Assembly: GCA_033557835.1 (NCBI GenBank)
Contig: JAWQRO010000049.1
Span: 1-64,000, forward strand
DNA: 64,000 nucleotides
Direction: 5' to 3'
Source: Helochares maculicollis
Lineage: Eukaryota; Arthropoda; Insecta; Coleoptera; Hydrophilidae
Both the position numbers and the translations under genes were made by a program. Under the pieces are notes generated by a model. It saw only the letters and a list, made by a program, of their open reading frames with translations. It was not told the origin of the DNA and did not search any database. Positions 46,090 through 58,900 of the stretch are shown in pieces (within the stretch, counting starts at the first letter, position 1; every line of letters starts with the position of its first letter).

Positions 46090-46560
46090 AATAAAATAGC
46101 ATTGAGAGAAATAGTTATCTTGAAATTTACTGAAACAAAATCAGAGATATACTTGTTTGAATGTTTTCATAGATTCTTTCGTTCCGTCAAAGTATTCCAA
46201 CATATAAAATTTGCTCTTATAGATATCTACAGTAGGAATAAAATAACTAGACCAATAGACATACCAAAACTAAATAAAGGAGATTCCAAATTTGTATGTA
46301 ATGAAAATAAGAATCTATTCATAAGATGGTAAGATGTGACGTATATAATGTACTCCTAAAACGATGACAAAAGAACGGCAAAGAAATGAGTGAAATAGAT
46401 CTTACTGATCAAATGACTACTTTATATAATAAGAATACAAAATGTTTACAAATAATGGAAGAAAATTATTTACAGAATGGTAATGGAGTATGGCCTCTTC
46501 CATTGGATTATAGATGAAGACAAAAGGAAGCAAAAGAAACCTTTTTCTCATAGCATGAAA
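46090..46560 (+). pseudogene. Second piggyBac-like transposase relic
   Basis: Frame 46102-46332 reads EIVILKFTETKSEIYLFECF, HRFFRSVKVF, then LNKGDSKFVCNENKNLFIRW (piggyBac L--G---F-CNEN----RW). After stops, DLTDQMTTLYNKN at about 46390 is the D--DQM--LY segment. It shares its first block with the fragment at 815-1056. Separate from the relic at 43690 because blocks overlap in function. Confidence 0.7.
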
Positions 46561-46859
46561 TTATATAAATCCGTTAAAAATTTGTTTACTACAAATGTAT
46601 GTTAAGGAATTATACTCCAGCTGTAATTAATCATACACTTTCTGTAAGCCAAAATACACATTTCTTGTCCCAACGCTTGTAAATTATTACTTTTATCACC
46701 TATTTAAGCCATACAAAAAAACAAATGAAGCATGAGTAACGGTTGGTAAAGTCCTACATTAAATTAATCTTTCGAGCGATACTGTGGACATAAAACAAAT
46801 TGGTGTAATCGATAATGAGCTCATGATAATATTAATTACACTATGAAATTGAAACGGGC

Positions 46860-48200
46860 AATTGCGTTATCGCAATCCCTTTTCGAGTGTTGCGTATATC
46901 TTGGAACGTATTTATTTCATTGTAGTTTAGATAAGCAGGATAAAATGTTTTGTAACAACCAAAGTAGACGCTTCAAGTAAACTAACTCACCTCACAATAT
47001 TAGGGTACAGCAGCCAAAAACGAAGGTCAACATCAAGTAAATGTCAGGGAGGCATGTTGCTGGCGACGACTGTATTTGTGTCAGTCCCCTGGATCGTTGA
47101 GGGCTCTGTAGCCGATTCGGGGTCGAATGAAAAGAGCTTCCGCTTTTCGCATCTTATTCGTACAGATTTTGTTGACGCTAATAAGATGTACACTGCCACT
47201 ATATACATTAACGTTTAACAAGCTGTGCTTAATCACCATATCGACCCTGGAAACAATCTGCTAACAATCACACCTTTGATACGATCCACTCAAAGTACTA
47301 CGATGCACTCGCAAGTCGCTTTAATTGCCCAAATAGCAGTTCGTTTGAACCTGTAAAAGTCCAATCACGTCGATTTGCAGCACTCTACGCGAATACTGTT
47401 TGAAAATTGTTAAAATAGGCTGACCTAACCTCAATCTCGGCGAATTTTTTTAAGCCCTAAAAATACACTTAATCGGACTCACGGGACTTCTAATGACTTG
47501 TGGTAATATTAAATCTTTATAAATCTTCATTTTCGCACGGCCTGGAGCGCTTCGGGTCGAATTCAAGGATAAAATGGTGCAATTTTCGCGATGGCGAAAT
47601 TCGTCATTCACTCAAGTAGCTGCAAGTCGATACTTTACGCTCAATACGCAACGATGGTTATTCAAATGGCACAAGAGGAACTTTCGGCCTACCGGGTGAA
47701 TTTCAGGACGTATTTGTGGAGGAATTCGCAAAAAATCGTGGAGCACATACGACACTTACGAAGAAGACGTCAAAAATGGATTTTTGCCCCGTTAATTCCC
47801 AGAATCACCGCCAGGGTCTTTACGTTGATTACGCAGAGGGCGCCCTCGTCGCGCTCAGCCATAGTCGTATCGTTTATACATGATATTTGGTTGTAAGCAG
47901 AACATGCAGAGATCGTGACGGACAGACGGCACCACTGCTCCCTGACGTCTGGGAATTAATGGCGCCACTTTTAATTTTTTTTAATTGAATCTTTGTGACT
48001 CATTTCGGTTGCCGCTCCGATTTGTTTCTTAACTATTAATTAAATTGTTTAAAAAGGTCATATCGAGAGGCCAGTTTATTTCCACTTGAACTTGGCGCGT
48101 GGTTTCCGAACGCTCGACGCTCCTATTCCATAAATTATCCAATTTTATGTAGTTTAACAATTAAATACCCTCGATTAAGAACGCTGTTCACTCAAGACAT
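46860..48200. other. GC-richer unassigned block
   Basis: CpG and GC content rise here against AT-rich surroundings. Seen: on the minus strand a strong donor-like GAG|GTGAGT at about 46998, preceded by an exon-like stretch with the short frame MRKAEALFIRPRIGYRALND. On the plus strand, ATG at about 47575 starts MVQFSRWRNSSFTQVAASRY, which stops after FRPTG. A neighbouring frame then continues EFQDVFVEEFAKNRGAHTTL to about 47880. A 101-codon frame also runs 47591-47896. GGGAATTAA appears inverted at 47789 and 47958. Could be a CpG promoter with 5' exon (possibly of the P5B ATPase) or an unknown transposon. Confidence 0.35.
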
Positions 48201-48785
48201 GCTCTATTTTATACTATAATTGTGGTTTTTGCACAATAATTTCGTACCTATTTTGTCTGCACTTCCAGAAGTCATTCCGCTATCCTATTGTATTAAAATC
48301 GTGGTTAATAAATTTTTAATAATCACACAAGGCACTAGAGAGTCACATTATGTTGGTTTACATATAGTTACAACTAGTTTTTAAGGTAGAGATGATTGAT
48401 ATTCTGAGCACCTCTGCGCTCAATTAAAGTGAAATCGTTATGAGATAAGTCGCTTAAACAATCCACTTTCGAGATAAAAATTAGCCAAGATTATTATTAT
48501 AATTTTGATGCCATTCTAAAGCTTGCATACGATTATAGTGCCGTTATCTCATAAATTCCGAGATGGCATTAATGTATTGGTTTGCTTTGTGTTGTTTTTG
48601 TCTAGTTTTGCTAACCAATATGGAAATTCAATTTAAAAATAAAGACTCGTGCGTAAATTTGCATGTGAAGTCAAATATTTCCATCTTTATGTGCATTTTT
48701 TACCTTGATTTAACCTTGTGATTTTCGTGTTTTGATCAGTCTTTACTGCAAAAATTTAACTATATATAAATATATTTATATACTA

Positions 48786-49960
48786 GGTTGTTTAATAGGT
48801 TTTGCGGTTCAATAAGAAAAACGCAATTGTATGGTTTGAAATACACTTTATGATTCAGTATAGTCTCCCTGAATATCAATACACTTCCGTTACAATGAGA
48901 TTCCAATTTACGTATTCCATCCCTGAAGTGAGAATCTGTAAGGGCTGCAAAATATGCTTCCTCATCTGTTATGACCTCAACATATGGTGAAAAACGCTTT
49001 CCACGCCTGAATTTTCGTAGGTTTGGAGAAAGATGGAAGTTGCTAGTGAATTCGGTGGATTCGAACAACAATTCGAACTTTAAATCATACATTTTAGCCA
49101 TTGTCAAAATGCTCTTGAGATACAGTGCATTGTTTTGATGAAAAAGGATTTTTTTTCTGCAAACCAGTTCTTTTTGCACAATGTTCTTCCGTTAGCTGGT
49201 CCAAAAGGTTACAATAATATTCAAAATTTATTGTTTTATCAGTTTGTAAGTAATCCACAAACAAAATTCCTTTCGCATCCCAAAAATCTGATACACCCTT
49301 TTGGCCGATTTCTGGACACGAGTTCGCTTCGTAGCCGCAGAACCAGATTTACATCACTCTTTAGCCTCTTGTTTTGATTCAGGATCATGGTGATAAACCT
49401 AAACCTCATCAATAGTAATGAATCGACGCACAAAATCCACTTTATCCTTTCGAAAACGCTCTAAATGTTGTTGGGAAAGTTGCATTCGAATGTGTTTTTG
49501 TTCCAGTTTTAACGAATGCGGTGTCCACTGTGCACATATCTTTCTGAAACCTAATACTTCAGTCAAAATATTGTTTACACTGCCCAATGAAATGCCTACC
49601 AAATGGCTTCTACTTCAACGATTTTCCAATACGATATCCTTTATTTTTTATACGATTTTTGGTATTGTTGTTGATTTCGGATGTCATTGACATGGACCGT
49701 CCTCAAGACTTGTACGACCACGTTTAAATTCAGTAACATATCTTTCTACTGTACTAATTGAAGGCAAAGAGTCCTTACGTACTTTCAACATTCGTTGATA
49801 TAGTTCATTTGCTTTTAAACTTTCCAAAACTAAAAAGAATTAATTGGCAGATTAAAATGAAACTTCCCATACATTCATATGAATATAACAAAATATAACA
49901 AAAAAAAATAGACTAATGGCAACGCTCTTTCTTATCGAGCCGAAAACTTATTGAACAACA
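48786..49960 (-). mobile_element. mariner element (TGTTGTTCAATAAG ends), degenerate
   Basis: TA at 48784-48785 and 49961-49962. The minus-strand transposase gives ISLGSVNNILTEVLGFRKIC, LEQKHIRMQLSQQHLERFRK and DKVDFVRRFITIDEV (49602-49399), the latter leading to the first catalytic region. Then HQNNALYLKSILTMAKMYDL is around 49130 (catalytic DN changed to Asn-Asn) and a C-terminal stretch EEAYFAALTDSHFRDGIRKL follows. Frameshifts and stops between. Same family as 10637 and 39111. Confidence 0.88.
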
Positions 49961-49974
49961 TAGTAAATTGCATG

Positions 49975-50602
49975 GTAATAATATTATTGTTATCAATTGG
50001 ATTTTATTAAGGAAATAAAAGAGCTTGAAAATAAGACTGCTCAGATTCTATAGTTTTATTTTGATGTTTACAAACAATTTTGAATTGTAAATAAAAAGAA
50101 CCTGATTGTACATGTACTTAATTTTATAAATCTAACTCTCATACTTCTTTCACTTGTGAAGTATTCTCTGAATTTTGCTAATTTCTTTTCTTGTCCAATA
50201 ATTGTAATTCATTTATTTATATCCTCTATGGTAATAAGCAACAAACAGGATAGAAAATTTTGCAGCACGACTAAACATTATCTGGATGGATTACAGCTTT
50301 ATTTCCACTGCTCTAATTTATTATGCCCTCATTATCTTCTCGACTTATTTCTGCTTTAATACCAAAACCATTTTTAACAGAGAAATATCTTATCAGACTC
50401 GTTTGAATTCTTATCTGTAACAAATAGATCATCTACAACTCTATTCTATGCGCAACAAATGTTGATCATAGTGCTAGAAATCGGTTAATTTTCATTTGGT
50501 ACTGAACCATTTTATAACAGTAGAAATCCCAATGGAACAATAATGTCTCGAAATGATACCAAATTAGGATACTAATGTAGATGTACTAAAAATCAATCAG
50601 TA
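49975..50602 (-). repeat. Inverted repeat arm 2
   Basis: Reverse complement of 38497-39110. The mariner lies at the same relative end in both arms (49960 and 39111). Confidence 0.85.
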
Positions 50603-50614
50603 TAATATATTTTT

Positions 50615-50755
50615 TCTATGATTTCTGGTGTTGTTATTTTTGGAAGTCCTTGACGTAGATCGTTTTCAAGGCTTGTAAGACCACGTTCAAATTCAATATC
50701 CCATCTTTCTACTATACTAATTGAAGGCGAAAAGTCCTTACACACCTAAATCAAC
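50615..50755 (-). pseudogene. mariner fragment
   Basis: Resembles 49640-49790 (ATGATTTCTGGTGTTGTT, then GACGTAGATCGTTTTCAAGG, ATTGAAGGCGAAAAGTCCTT): the helix-turn-helix coding part of the same mariner family. No ends are present. Confidence 0.75.
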
Positions 50756-50759
50756 AAGT

Positions 50760-51630
50760 AAATGAAGCCTATGCAATTTTTTATGTTTTTTTAGTATCTA
50801 TAGACACTGTAGAGTCTACGATTGTTTTTGCTATTAACAATTATCTTAGAAATAATCTTAATATTTCATATTGTTTTATTTTTGTTTAATTAGCAATCGG
50901 AATACAGTAGGAATCTACAAGCTAATATGTTCATTAAAAAAGCATCGCTTTTGTGCACTTATTAGTCGTGATGAGGTCAAGTGCATTGCAGAAATTTTTT
51001 TAAAATTACTAACGTACCAAGATTCGTCTGTTACCATAGGTAGAATTTTAGATTGACTAGCTTGCAAAATAGCAATGTTGTATTTGCTTGCTCATCCCTA
51101 GAGCTCTATTCCAACATATTCAGATTTCTTATATTATCACTTTGTAGATAATAAGTTTTGTTTACTATGATTAGTTTGGATTTTCAGTTGATACGATACT
51201 TTATTATAATTTTTCGAGGTCAGACTTTTATCTAGATAAATTTCCACGTATTTTGTACTCGTGGTCATCAGTATTTTTTAATTATCCATTTTAGTAGCGA
51301 TACTAATCTGCCTGAATGTCGATGTCGTCAGAAACTGTACTTGGTTATTGCTGTAATTGTTAAAAGGTCTGATGTGTATTGTACATTAAAAAATGGTCCC
51401 AAAATGCTTTCTTGAAAATCACAAGGTTTTATTGGGAAGTTAGAACATGACGCTAAATTCTCTGTCGCTCAAATAAGATTAGAGTAATTTGAAATACATT
51501 GACGACAGATGTTTTTTGATTTTATGCAGCTCTGCTCTATACCAAACTTTAGCCAAAGCTCGATTTATTTTTAAAAATACAAATATGTAATACGTTTTTA
51601 CATTCCCATGTTACTATGCGAAGTATATTA
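50760..51630. other. No gene recognised
   Basis: AT-rich, up to the TA before the next mariner. A short open frame at 50871-51056 has no recognised match. Confidence 0.45.
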
Positions 51631-52910
51631 CTGCGATCAAAAAGTAAGGTGAAATTGTCATTTCAAACTCCCAGGCATTACGAAGGCAGTTAAATTTTTT
51701 TCCTAAATTGCTAGGACTGTATAACATTTGCCAAGCATCTGTTTGTCAGCAGCTTTAAATATCTCCGAGTTACACGTGTTCTTCTAAACAACCAAAAGTG
51801 AATTTTTCGATATTTACAATGGGTGCTGAGCAAAGAACGCATCAAATTTTGTATGCGAAACGAATATTCTTGTGCGGATACATTGAAAATGTTGTGGAAG
51901 GCCTTTAGTGATCAAACTATGGCACAAAAAACCGTTTATAAGTGGTACAACGAATTCAAAACGGGCCGAGAACGTATTGAAGACGAACCGCGCTCTAGAC
52001 GACCATCAACGTTTACCGACGAGTGCTACGTCCAAAACATCAAAGATTTGGTGCTTAAAAATCGTCGATTGACAATTAGAGACCTCGCTGATAGTGTTGG
52101 AATTTCATTTGGCTCAGCCCAAACCGTTTTGAAGGATTGTTTTCTGTCTCAAACGCGTCAAGTCTCGATTGGTGCCAAAATCGCTCAGTTTTTTGGTAAA
52201 AAAGCGTCGCGTTAATGTGTGTGAAATTGTGCTGTCTGATTATCGGGCCCACTTGAAATACATCATTACTGGAGACGAGACTTAGATTTACGCATACGAC
52301 CCTAAAACTACCGACCAATCCAGCGAATATCGAGCAAAAGGTCAAGCAAGACCGAAAAGACCTCGGCAAAGTCGATCGAAAATCAAGGTCATGTTGAAAG
52401 TTTTCTTTGATTATCGTGGTGTGATACATTGTGAATTCCTTCCGCCGGACCAAACTGTCAACAAAGAATATTATTTGAGCGTTATGCGTCGTTTGCATGC
52501 AGCTATTCGGCTAAAACGACCGAAATTGTGGACGAACAATTTTTGGTTCCCTCATCACGATAATGCAGCATTTCATACTGCATTGGTTCTTCTCAACTTT
52601 TTTGCCAAAACCTCGATTCATATCGTTCTGCAACAACCGTATTCACCTGATTTAGCTCCGTGCGACTTCTGGCTATTCAGCAAACTCAAAAGGCCAATGC
52701 AGGGTAATCGTTTTGATACGATTGAGGAGATAAAAACCGAATCGAAGGAAGTCTTGAATGCTATACAGGAAAAAGACTATTCCGACTGTTTGGAGGACTG
52801 GAAAAAGCGTTGGCAAAAGTGCGTTTTATCTGACGAGGATTATTTTGAAGGGGATGAAATTGATTTGGTTTACATTTTATAAACAAATTCACCTTACGTT
52901 TTGATCACAG
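51631..52910 (+). mobile_element. mariner element (CTGTGATCAAAAAGTAAGG-type ends), near full length
   Basis: 1280 bp between TA dinucleotides, ends CTGCGATCAAAAAGTAAGG and mirrored CTGTGATCAAAACGTAAGG. The transposase (51819-52881) is almost collinear with the family. A frameshift lies within the first ten codons. YKWYNEFKTGRERIEDEPRS, RRLTIRDLADSVGISFGSAQ, FLPPDQTVNKEYYLSVMRRL, HHDNAAFHTALVLL and QPYSPDLAPCDFWLFSKLKR are visible. TGDET is followed by a TAG where the family has Trp. At least two frame breaks, so inactive, but the least decayed element here. Confidence 0.93.
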
Positions 52911-52974
52911 TAGTGTATGTACTTATTTGTTTAATTGTAATTTTATTATTTAAACGTTATTTAGTGGCTTTGGC

Positions 52975-53730
52975 TACTTTAGTGCCATCTATGTTTTTTG
53001 GAAGTAGGTATGACTTCGTATTCTGGTGGTGGTGGTAACTCGGGAATATTTTTCTTACTATTGCAAGCATTTTCTTCTGTTTTAATGTGCAGTATTTCCA
53101 ATAAAGTACGTTTTATTGCGTTGTTTTCCATTCCCAGAATTGTTATATTTTCGTAGTCGAACAAATGTGTTTGTTCGTTTGCGTGTTTGCGTTGTTTTCC
53201 ATTCCCAGACTTGTTATATTTTCGTAGTCGAACAAATGTGTTTGTTCGTTTGCGTGTTTTGTGATGCAGTGCTCTTGGGTTTAATATTAGTGTCCGATTA
53301 ATGTTGATTCAGGCTGCATTTTAGTGGTTTAGACGTAGATCCAATGTAATTTTTACTGCGTTCCTTGCAATTAATTTTGTAGACTACGTTGTATATATCT
53401 TTCTAGTTGATTTTGTTTTTTATATTAATTAGTATACTATAGATAAGATTTTGCTGTTGTGCTAAAAGCTGGTGTAATATTAAATTTGACGAGTTTTTTT
53501 GTGAATGATTCTGGATTAATAAAGGGAATTTTGGTACCAGATTCTTGTAATTTTATTATTGTCTTCATGTATTAATATTGTGTCTATATATGACATTTTT
53601 TGTTGGTTTCTATTTCCATAGTGAAAGATAATTGTTGGAAGTTATTGAATGTGTTCCTCAGTTTTGTTAGGATAATATGTGAGTATGATGTCGGCTACGT
53701 ATTTGAAACAGAAGGAAGATTTCGAAGGAA
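52975..53730 (-). mobile_element. Penelope-like retroelement, 3' part (RT end and GIY-YIG domain)
   Basis: Minus strand, from high to low coordinate. KYVADIILTYYPNKTEEHIQ is the Penelope RT YVDD box with one Asp replaced by Ala. YIDTILIHEDNNKITRIWYQ follows. IYNVVYKINCKERSKNYIGS then TSKPLK is the GIY-YIG endonuclease start (VYKI-C--C---YIG-T---L). FDYENITILGMENNAIKRTL then LEILHIKTEENACN is the domain end. Frameshifts break the reading. Family knowledge: Penelope elements combine this RT with a GIY-YIG nuclease. The 3' end is about 65 bases from the mariner at 51631-52910. Confidence 0.72.
53118..53259 (+). repeat. 71-bp tandem duplication, two copies
   Basis: Copies 53118-53188 and 53189-53259 differ at about one base (CCCAGAATTG versus CCCAGACTTG). 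They lie inside the GIY-YIG part of the Penelope relic. Near-identity indicates a recent event. 71 is not a multiple of three, so it shifts the frame. Confidence 0.9.
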
Positions 53731-54540
53731 GTTTGTTTAAACAAACAAAAACACCAAAAGATTACTTCGTAGTATATTTGTTTTGAAATATATAATATGT
53801 AGATTATTGATTAAATAATGTCAAAACAAACATCACTTCTGACGATACTTATTTAACAATGAAGCGATACTGTTAGGCTATTAATCATCTAAAGCAACCA
53901 AATAGCGTTTTAATATAAAAAATACAATTTGACCGAGTTAGGTAGTATTTTCTTTTTATCCATCTTGAACTTATTCGGCTCATACTAGTTAGCGTTTTGT
54001 CTGAAATCCCCTGATTTTTGTCCAGAGGTTTCTGTAACTCCACCCACATTCTTCTCTTATTTTTTACCCGAATTTAATCCGATCCTTCATTGCCCTCGTC
54101 ACTACTTATATTACTTTCCTTCCTTTTGTCGCATTTTGTTAATGTCTGTGTATTTGTCTCCATATAGTTTTTAAAAACTGCTTTATTTTGTTTTACTAAG
54201 TTTTTTAATAATAATTAATTATTCCACCATTGTGTTTTTTCGGATGTGCAGACACCTGCACCGCTTTAATCAAAAAGTTACCCCTATCGATCATTCATTT
54301 TCTATATCAATTTCTTGTTTTCATATAGGACGAGTTATTTGTCAATTTATTGTTGGTATTTTTGTCATACTTTTTTAATTTTCAATGTGTATGATAATAT
54401 TTTATTATGATTTGTTCTTGCTTGTCAAGTATATGTTACTACTCTGTGGTTTGAAACTTTTCTGTTTCAAATTATTGTAGTATTGGGTGATTACTATGTA
54501 ATCTACAAAGATTTTAGCATTATTATCTTAAAATACAAAT
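53731..54540. other. No gene recognised
   Basis: AT-rich; may hold the remainder of the Penelope relic, but I see no conserved RT blocks in it. Confidence 0.4.
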
Positions 54541-54546
54541 TTCTAA

Positions 54547-54732
54547 TTATCTTCTATACTCGGGCTTAACATTAAGTTGTCCGTTGATATTTAATTTATA
54601 TGAAAGAATGATCATTTTAATACTATTTCTGTCGATAGTTTCTTTTTCTCGTCTTGCACTCCAGTCTCCTATGAGTACTATTTTCTCTCTTGCCTCGTCT
54701 AAAGCTTCTTGTAAGTTTATGTAGAAATGCAA
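54547..54732 (-). pseudogene. LINE endonuclease fragment
   Basis: 61 residues with LQEALDEAREKIVLIGDWSA, the APE endonuclease GD-N/S motif region (ILMGDFNAKIG in relatives), and MIILSYKLNINGQLNVKPEY. Short and isolated. Confidence 0.55.
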
Positions 54733-54739
54733 TTAGAAT

Positions 54740-55143
54740 GATAATAAAAATGAAGAGACTACTATGTAGGGAATCCTCTAAAAATAATTAAACACTTTTA
54801 CCGTTAATAAATTCTGATGAAGTTTGTAAAACCAAGATTTTTTCCATAAAGTATACAGAAACAGTAAATAATTAATTCAATACTATACAACAGTATGACA
54901 ATAAAGAAGTCAAAAAGACAGAACTGCAATTATTCAATGAATCGAAATTCGCACTCTAAACATGCTAATTAATTTACATCGGCTGTATAGGCAACTAAAC
55001 ATACAGACTGCATTTAAATAAATGATGCACACGTGCCTGATTAAACGAGGTTTTATTATTTCAACGATATGATACAGTTAAAGATCTATAAATTTTTATA
55101 GTGATGCGATTAAAAAACGAAGCTCCTTAAATTACAGCAAAAA
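54740..55143 (-). other. 3' flank of CD2BP2
   Basis: No coding seen. On the minus strand it is the likely 3' UTR and downstream DNA of CD2BP2; TTTATT at 55055 would be AATAAA on the gene strand, about 85 bases after the stop. Confidence 0.45.
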
Positions 55144-55982
55144 TTACAAATATAAATCAAAATCAATCCTATTGGAGGAATAAAAATTGGAATCTTCCCC
55201 TACTAATTTCCTGGCCCAAACCCCGGTCTTGAAGTAGCCGTCCTGCGACCACTTGAGCATCTGCATCGTGTTGAACGGCCCTTCGACTTTATCGCTATTT
55301 TGATCCCACTTAAACTCCCACAAAATTTCCGTGCTCTTCGTCTCGGGTTCTTCGGGTTCTTGCGTTTCTTTCCCCTTTGAAGTTCCAGGGGTTTTTTCAT
55401 CTGGTTCAAAAGTGTCTGAGAACATATCGTACTCAGCTTCAACGATCCCAGCTTTCGAAGCCTTCTTCTTCTTGTAATGGTCCAGCTTCTCCGTTATTTG
55501 CTCAAAAGTCTCCTGGTAAATATCCATATTCCCAGTGTTTAATATCTTGTTAGCCAGCTCCGTCAGTTCTGTTACTTCCTGATTGTTGTTTAAGGTGCCA
55601 GCTTTTTTTCTTCGAAGCCGTTCAACACTCGAAAGTTTGGTCAGATCGCCGCCAAGCCGCCGTAGAGCTTTGTTGATGTTCTCCTTGGGTTTCATGTAGG
55701 TTATAATTTGTTTATAGGCATCAATCTCGTTGAATTTCTCCTCGTCGTCCGAGTCGGATTCGTCTCCAAGGCCTTTGATTTTGCCGTCTTCTTCAGAAAA
55801 CTTGCTGTTTTCTTTGATTTTGTGCCAATCAATGTTGTCCAGCCAGTTGTCCCTGACTTCTTTTTCGTTCTTCCAGATGAAATGTCCTTGCTTGTCGAAG
55901 TGTCCCAGCTCCATTTCTTCTTGCATATTGAAGGCGGTCATTCGGATTTCACCGTCCTGGCCGGATACACCCTCTTCTTCGC
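55144..55982 (-). CDS. CD2BP2: CD2BP2 exon 2
   Basis: Acceptor GTGAAACGCAG precedes 55982. Its first two bases complete a Gly codon, then EEEGVSGQDGEIRM. It holds all of the conserved core and the GYF domain, and ends SSNRIDFDLYL at the stop at 55146-55144. Confidence 0.92.
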
Positions 55983-58900
55983 CTGCGTTTCACAAAATTA
56001 ATATAATTCTATCTTATATTGAGAAACCTAAGCTAAATTATTTAAATGTTACTATTTAAAATCACCGACCAATCTGAATAGTGTTTAAAGTCGGTATTTA
56101 TGACACCCTGGAATGTTGTCTAGAGTATACAAAACGTGAATAAGATATGACTATGCCTCGTTAGGTCTTGGATTATTTTATTAATTTTATATGAGGTAGC
56201 ACCTTTTGTCTGAGACAGTCGTGATGAGTCTTGGACTGGAGATGGTCCCTGACAACTAGTCCTCACAGTGCAGGCAAAACAGTATGGTTAGCCAAATATG
56301 GCAAAGATTTCTGAGTAGTGGCAGCTGGTTGCTCAAAACTGACCACGAGCGAGAGTTGAGAAACTTTAATCGGTCATGATTCAGGCAACAAATGGTGGAG
56401 TGGAGTCCACAGAATGGCGTTTGTACAGCAATGCGGAAAGCAAGGAGAAACTACCGCATAATATTTCTCAAGAATAAATAATCATGGTAGTAAAGAATAA
56501 AGAAATGGCCCTTAGTCCGTGGAAGACCTTAAATGGTCAAAGGGTGCGAAGAATACCCACAAGGACAAACACCCAACACAAATATACCAAAGACCAGCTG
56601 CAGAAGGCCAATGAAAATTGGCACATGGAATGTTAAAAGCATCTTCAGATCGGGAAAGATGCACAACATAAACCAAGAAATGTGCAGGCTGAAAATAAAC
56701 ATCTTTGGAATAAGTGAAACAAGATGGCCCAACAGCAGGAAAGTCCAAGTGAACAACTGTACTTTTTACTTCTCCGGAAAAAACGACCCCAACCACTATA
56801 ATGGCGTTGGTATCATGTTAGATCACGAGACTTGCTCGGTCCTAAATTTCGTACCACTCTCTGATAGGACAATGATGATACAACTCAAGGCAACACCGAA
56901 TAACTTAAATATTATCCAAGTCTATGCCCCAACAGCTGACAAGCCAGAGCTAGAGAACATATCATTCTACACGGAAATAAGGCAGCTGCTGTCTCTTACC
57001 AGAAAAGAAAAGACCACTCTTATCTTGGGTACTTCAATGGAAGATCTAAGGACATTGTCGGCAAGTATGGATTGGGAATAAGAAACGAAAGAGGCGATGC
57101 CCTGGTTAAGTTTTGTCCGGAGGAGAAAATGTTTGTTTCCAACAATGGTTTAAGCTGCCCCCAAGGCATCTCTAAAAGTGAAAATTGCCCCAAGACACAC
57201 CAAATCATCCAGTTATATATCAAATTGATTACATTCTGGTGCAAAAGAGATACGGAAATGGTATCCGCAGTGTTAAAACCTACCCTGGTGCAGAGTGTAG
57301 AGTTAGATCACAGTCCCGTAATAGCCCATATCCAAATCCGATTAAAAATACTTAGAAGGGTTCGTGAGAAAACCCAATATGGCAGTCCTAAGGGACAAGG
57401 CAAAATGCCAAGCCATCTCTGGTAGACTGAACGAACGACTGAGTAAAGCCGACAAAGCCCATAAAAATGCAGAATCTGACCAAACAATTGAAGAAAATAT
57501 AGAACACGTGTAAATAACTAAAATAAGCCATAAAGGATACACAAGAATATAAAACAATGTCAAACATCAAGAAACCTTACAAGGGATGGATGACCCAAGA
57601 AATTCTCGATTTGATAGAATAGCGGCAGAAGATCAAAGACAGGCAAATGGGAAAATAAAAAGAAGCTCAAGCACTCATTAGAAATAAAATTAGAAATGTT
57701 AAAGAAACATGGCTGGCAGAGAGAAGCAGAGGAATAGAGAACATGTATCAAAAACACGACCTATTTAATATACACAAAAGAGTAAAGGAAATCACAGGTA
57801 ATCGTAACCCTCTAATATACACAAGAGTAATCAATCAAGACAACAAGAGTAGCTTAGAAGCACAAGAACTGCAAGACGTGTGGTCAAACTAAATTTCTGA
57901 ACTTTTTGGCGACAAAGCACCTCCTTTTTGTAACCAACAACAAACAGAAATGGGACTAAGTATATTGACCTCAGAAATAGAGAAGACTTTTATGGAATAA
58001 AAACAATAAAGCAGATGTGCCTGACAACATTATCCCAGAATTCCTGAAACTTATAGATGAAAAAGCTAAAATCTACATTTATTCCACTCCCCAAAAAACC
58101 AGGGGCAAAACGCTGCAAAGAATTTCGACTGATTAGTCTAATGAGCCAGGTGCTGAAGATATTTTTGAAGATAATCCAAAACCGTTTATGCAAAAAGTGC
58201 GAGCTGGATCTGAGCAAACTGCAGATGGGGTTTCGAGAGGGCTTGGGAGCTATAGACGCGTTGTTTGCACTGTCGGTACTACTATAGAAGCGGCGAGATC
58301 AGAGAAAGGAAGTATATATGTGTGTCATTGACTTACACCAAGGCATTTGACTGTGACTAACATAATAGGGTGCTAAGTGTCCTATAAAGAAAAGGATTAG
58401 ACTCCCAAGATCTAAAAATCATCCAGTACTCTATGAACACCAGGTAGTGACGGTGAGACTTGGGGGCTCCCAAACGGAAGCAGTGTCTATTTAGCATGGA
58501 GTCAGATAAGGCTGCTTACTGAGCCTGATGCTCTTCAATGTGTATTCGGAAATAGTATTCGAAAATGCACTGGAAGGTGCAAAGAGTGGAATTAAAGTGA
58601 ATGGAACACTTGTGAACAACTTAAGATATGCTGACGACACAGTTGTGATAGCAGACAGTGCTGAGGGATTGCAAAGGCTGCTCAACAGAATATCAGCAGA
58701 GGAAGACCAAATGGGACGTAAAATCAGCACCTCAAAGACAAAGATCCTGGTGGTAAACCGGAACCTAGGCCTACATAGACACACATATATGTAAATGGAA
58801 CACTGATAACAAAGGTTCCAAAGTTCAAATACTTGGGCAGCTGGATTGGGAAGAATCTGGATTCTGATTTGGAAATCAGAGCTCTAATTGAAATGGCCAG

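Noticed and set aside
52076..52498. 140-codon minus-strand open frame
   Set aside because: Opposite strand of a recognisable mariner transposase.
55708..56059. Plus-strand frames of about 100 codons
   Set aside because: Antisense to CD2BP2 exon 2.
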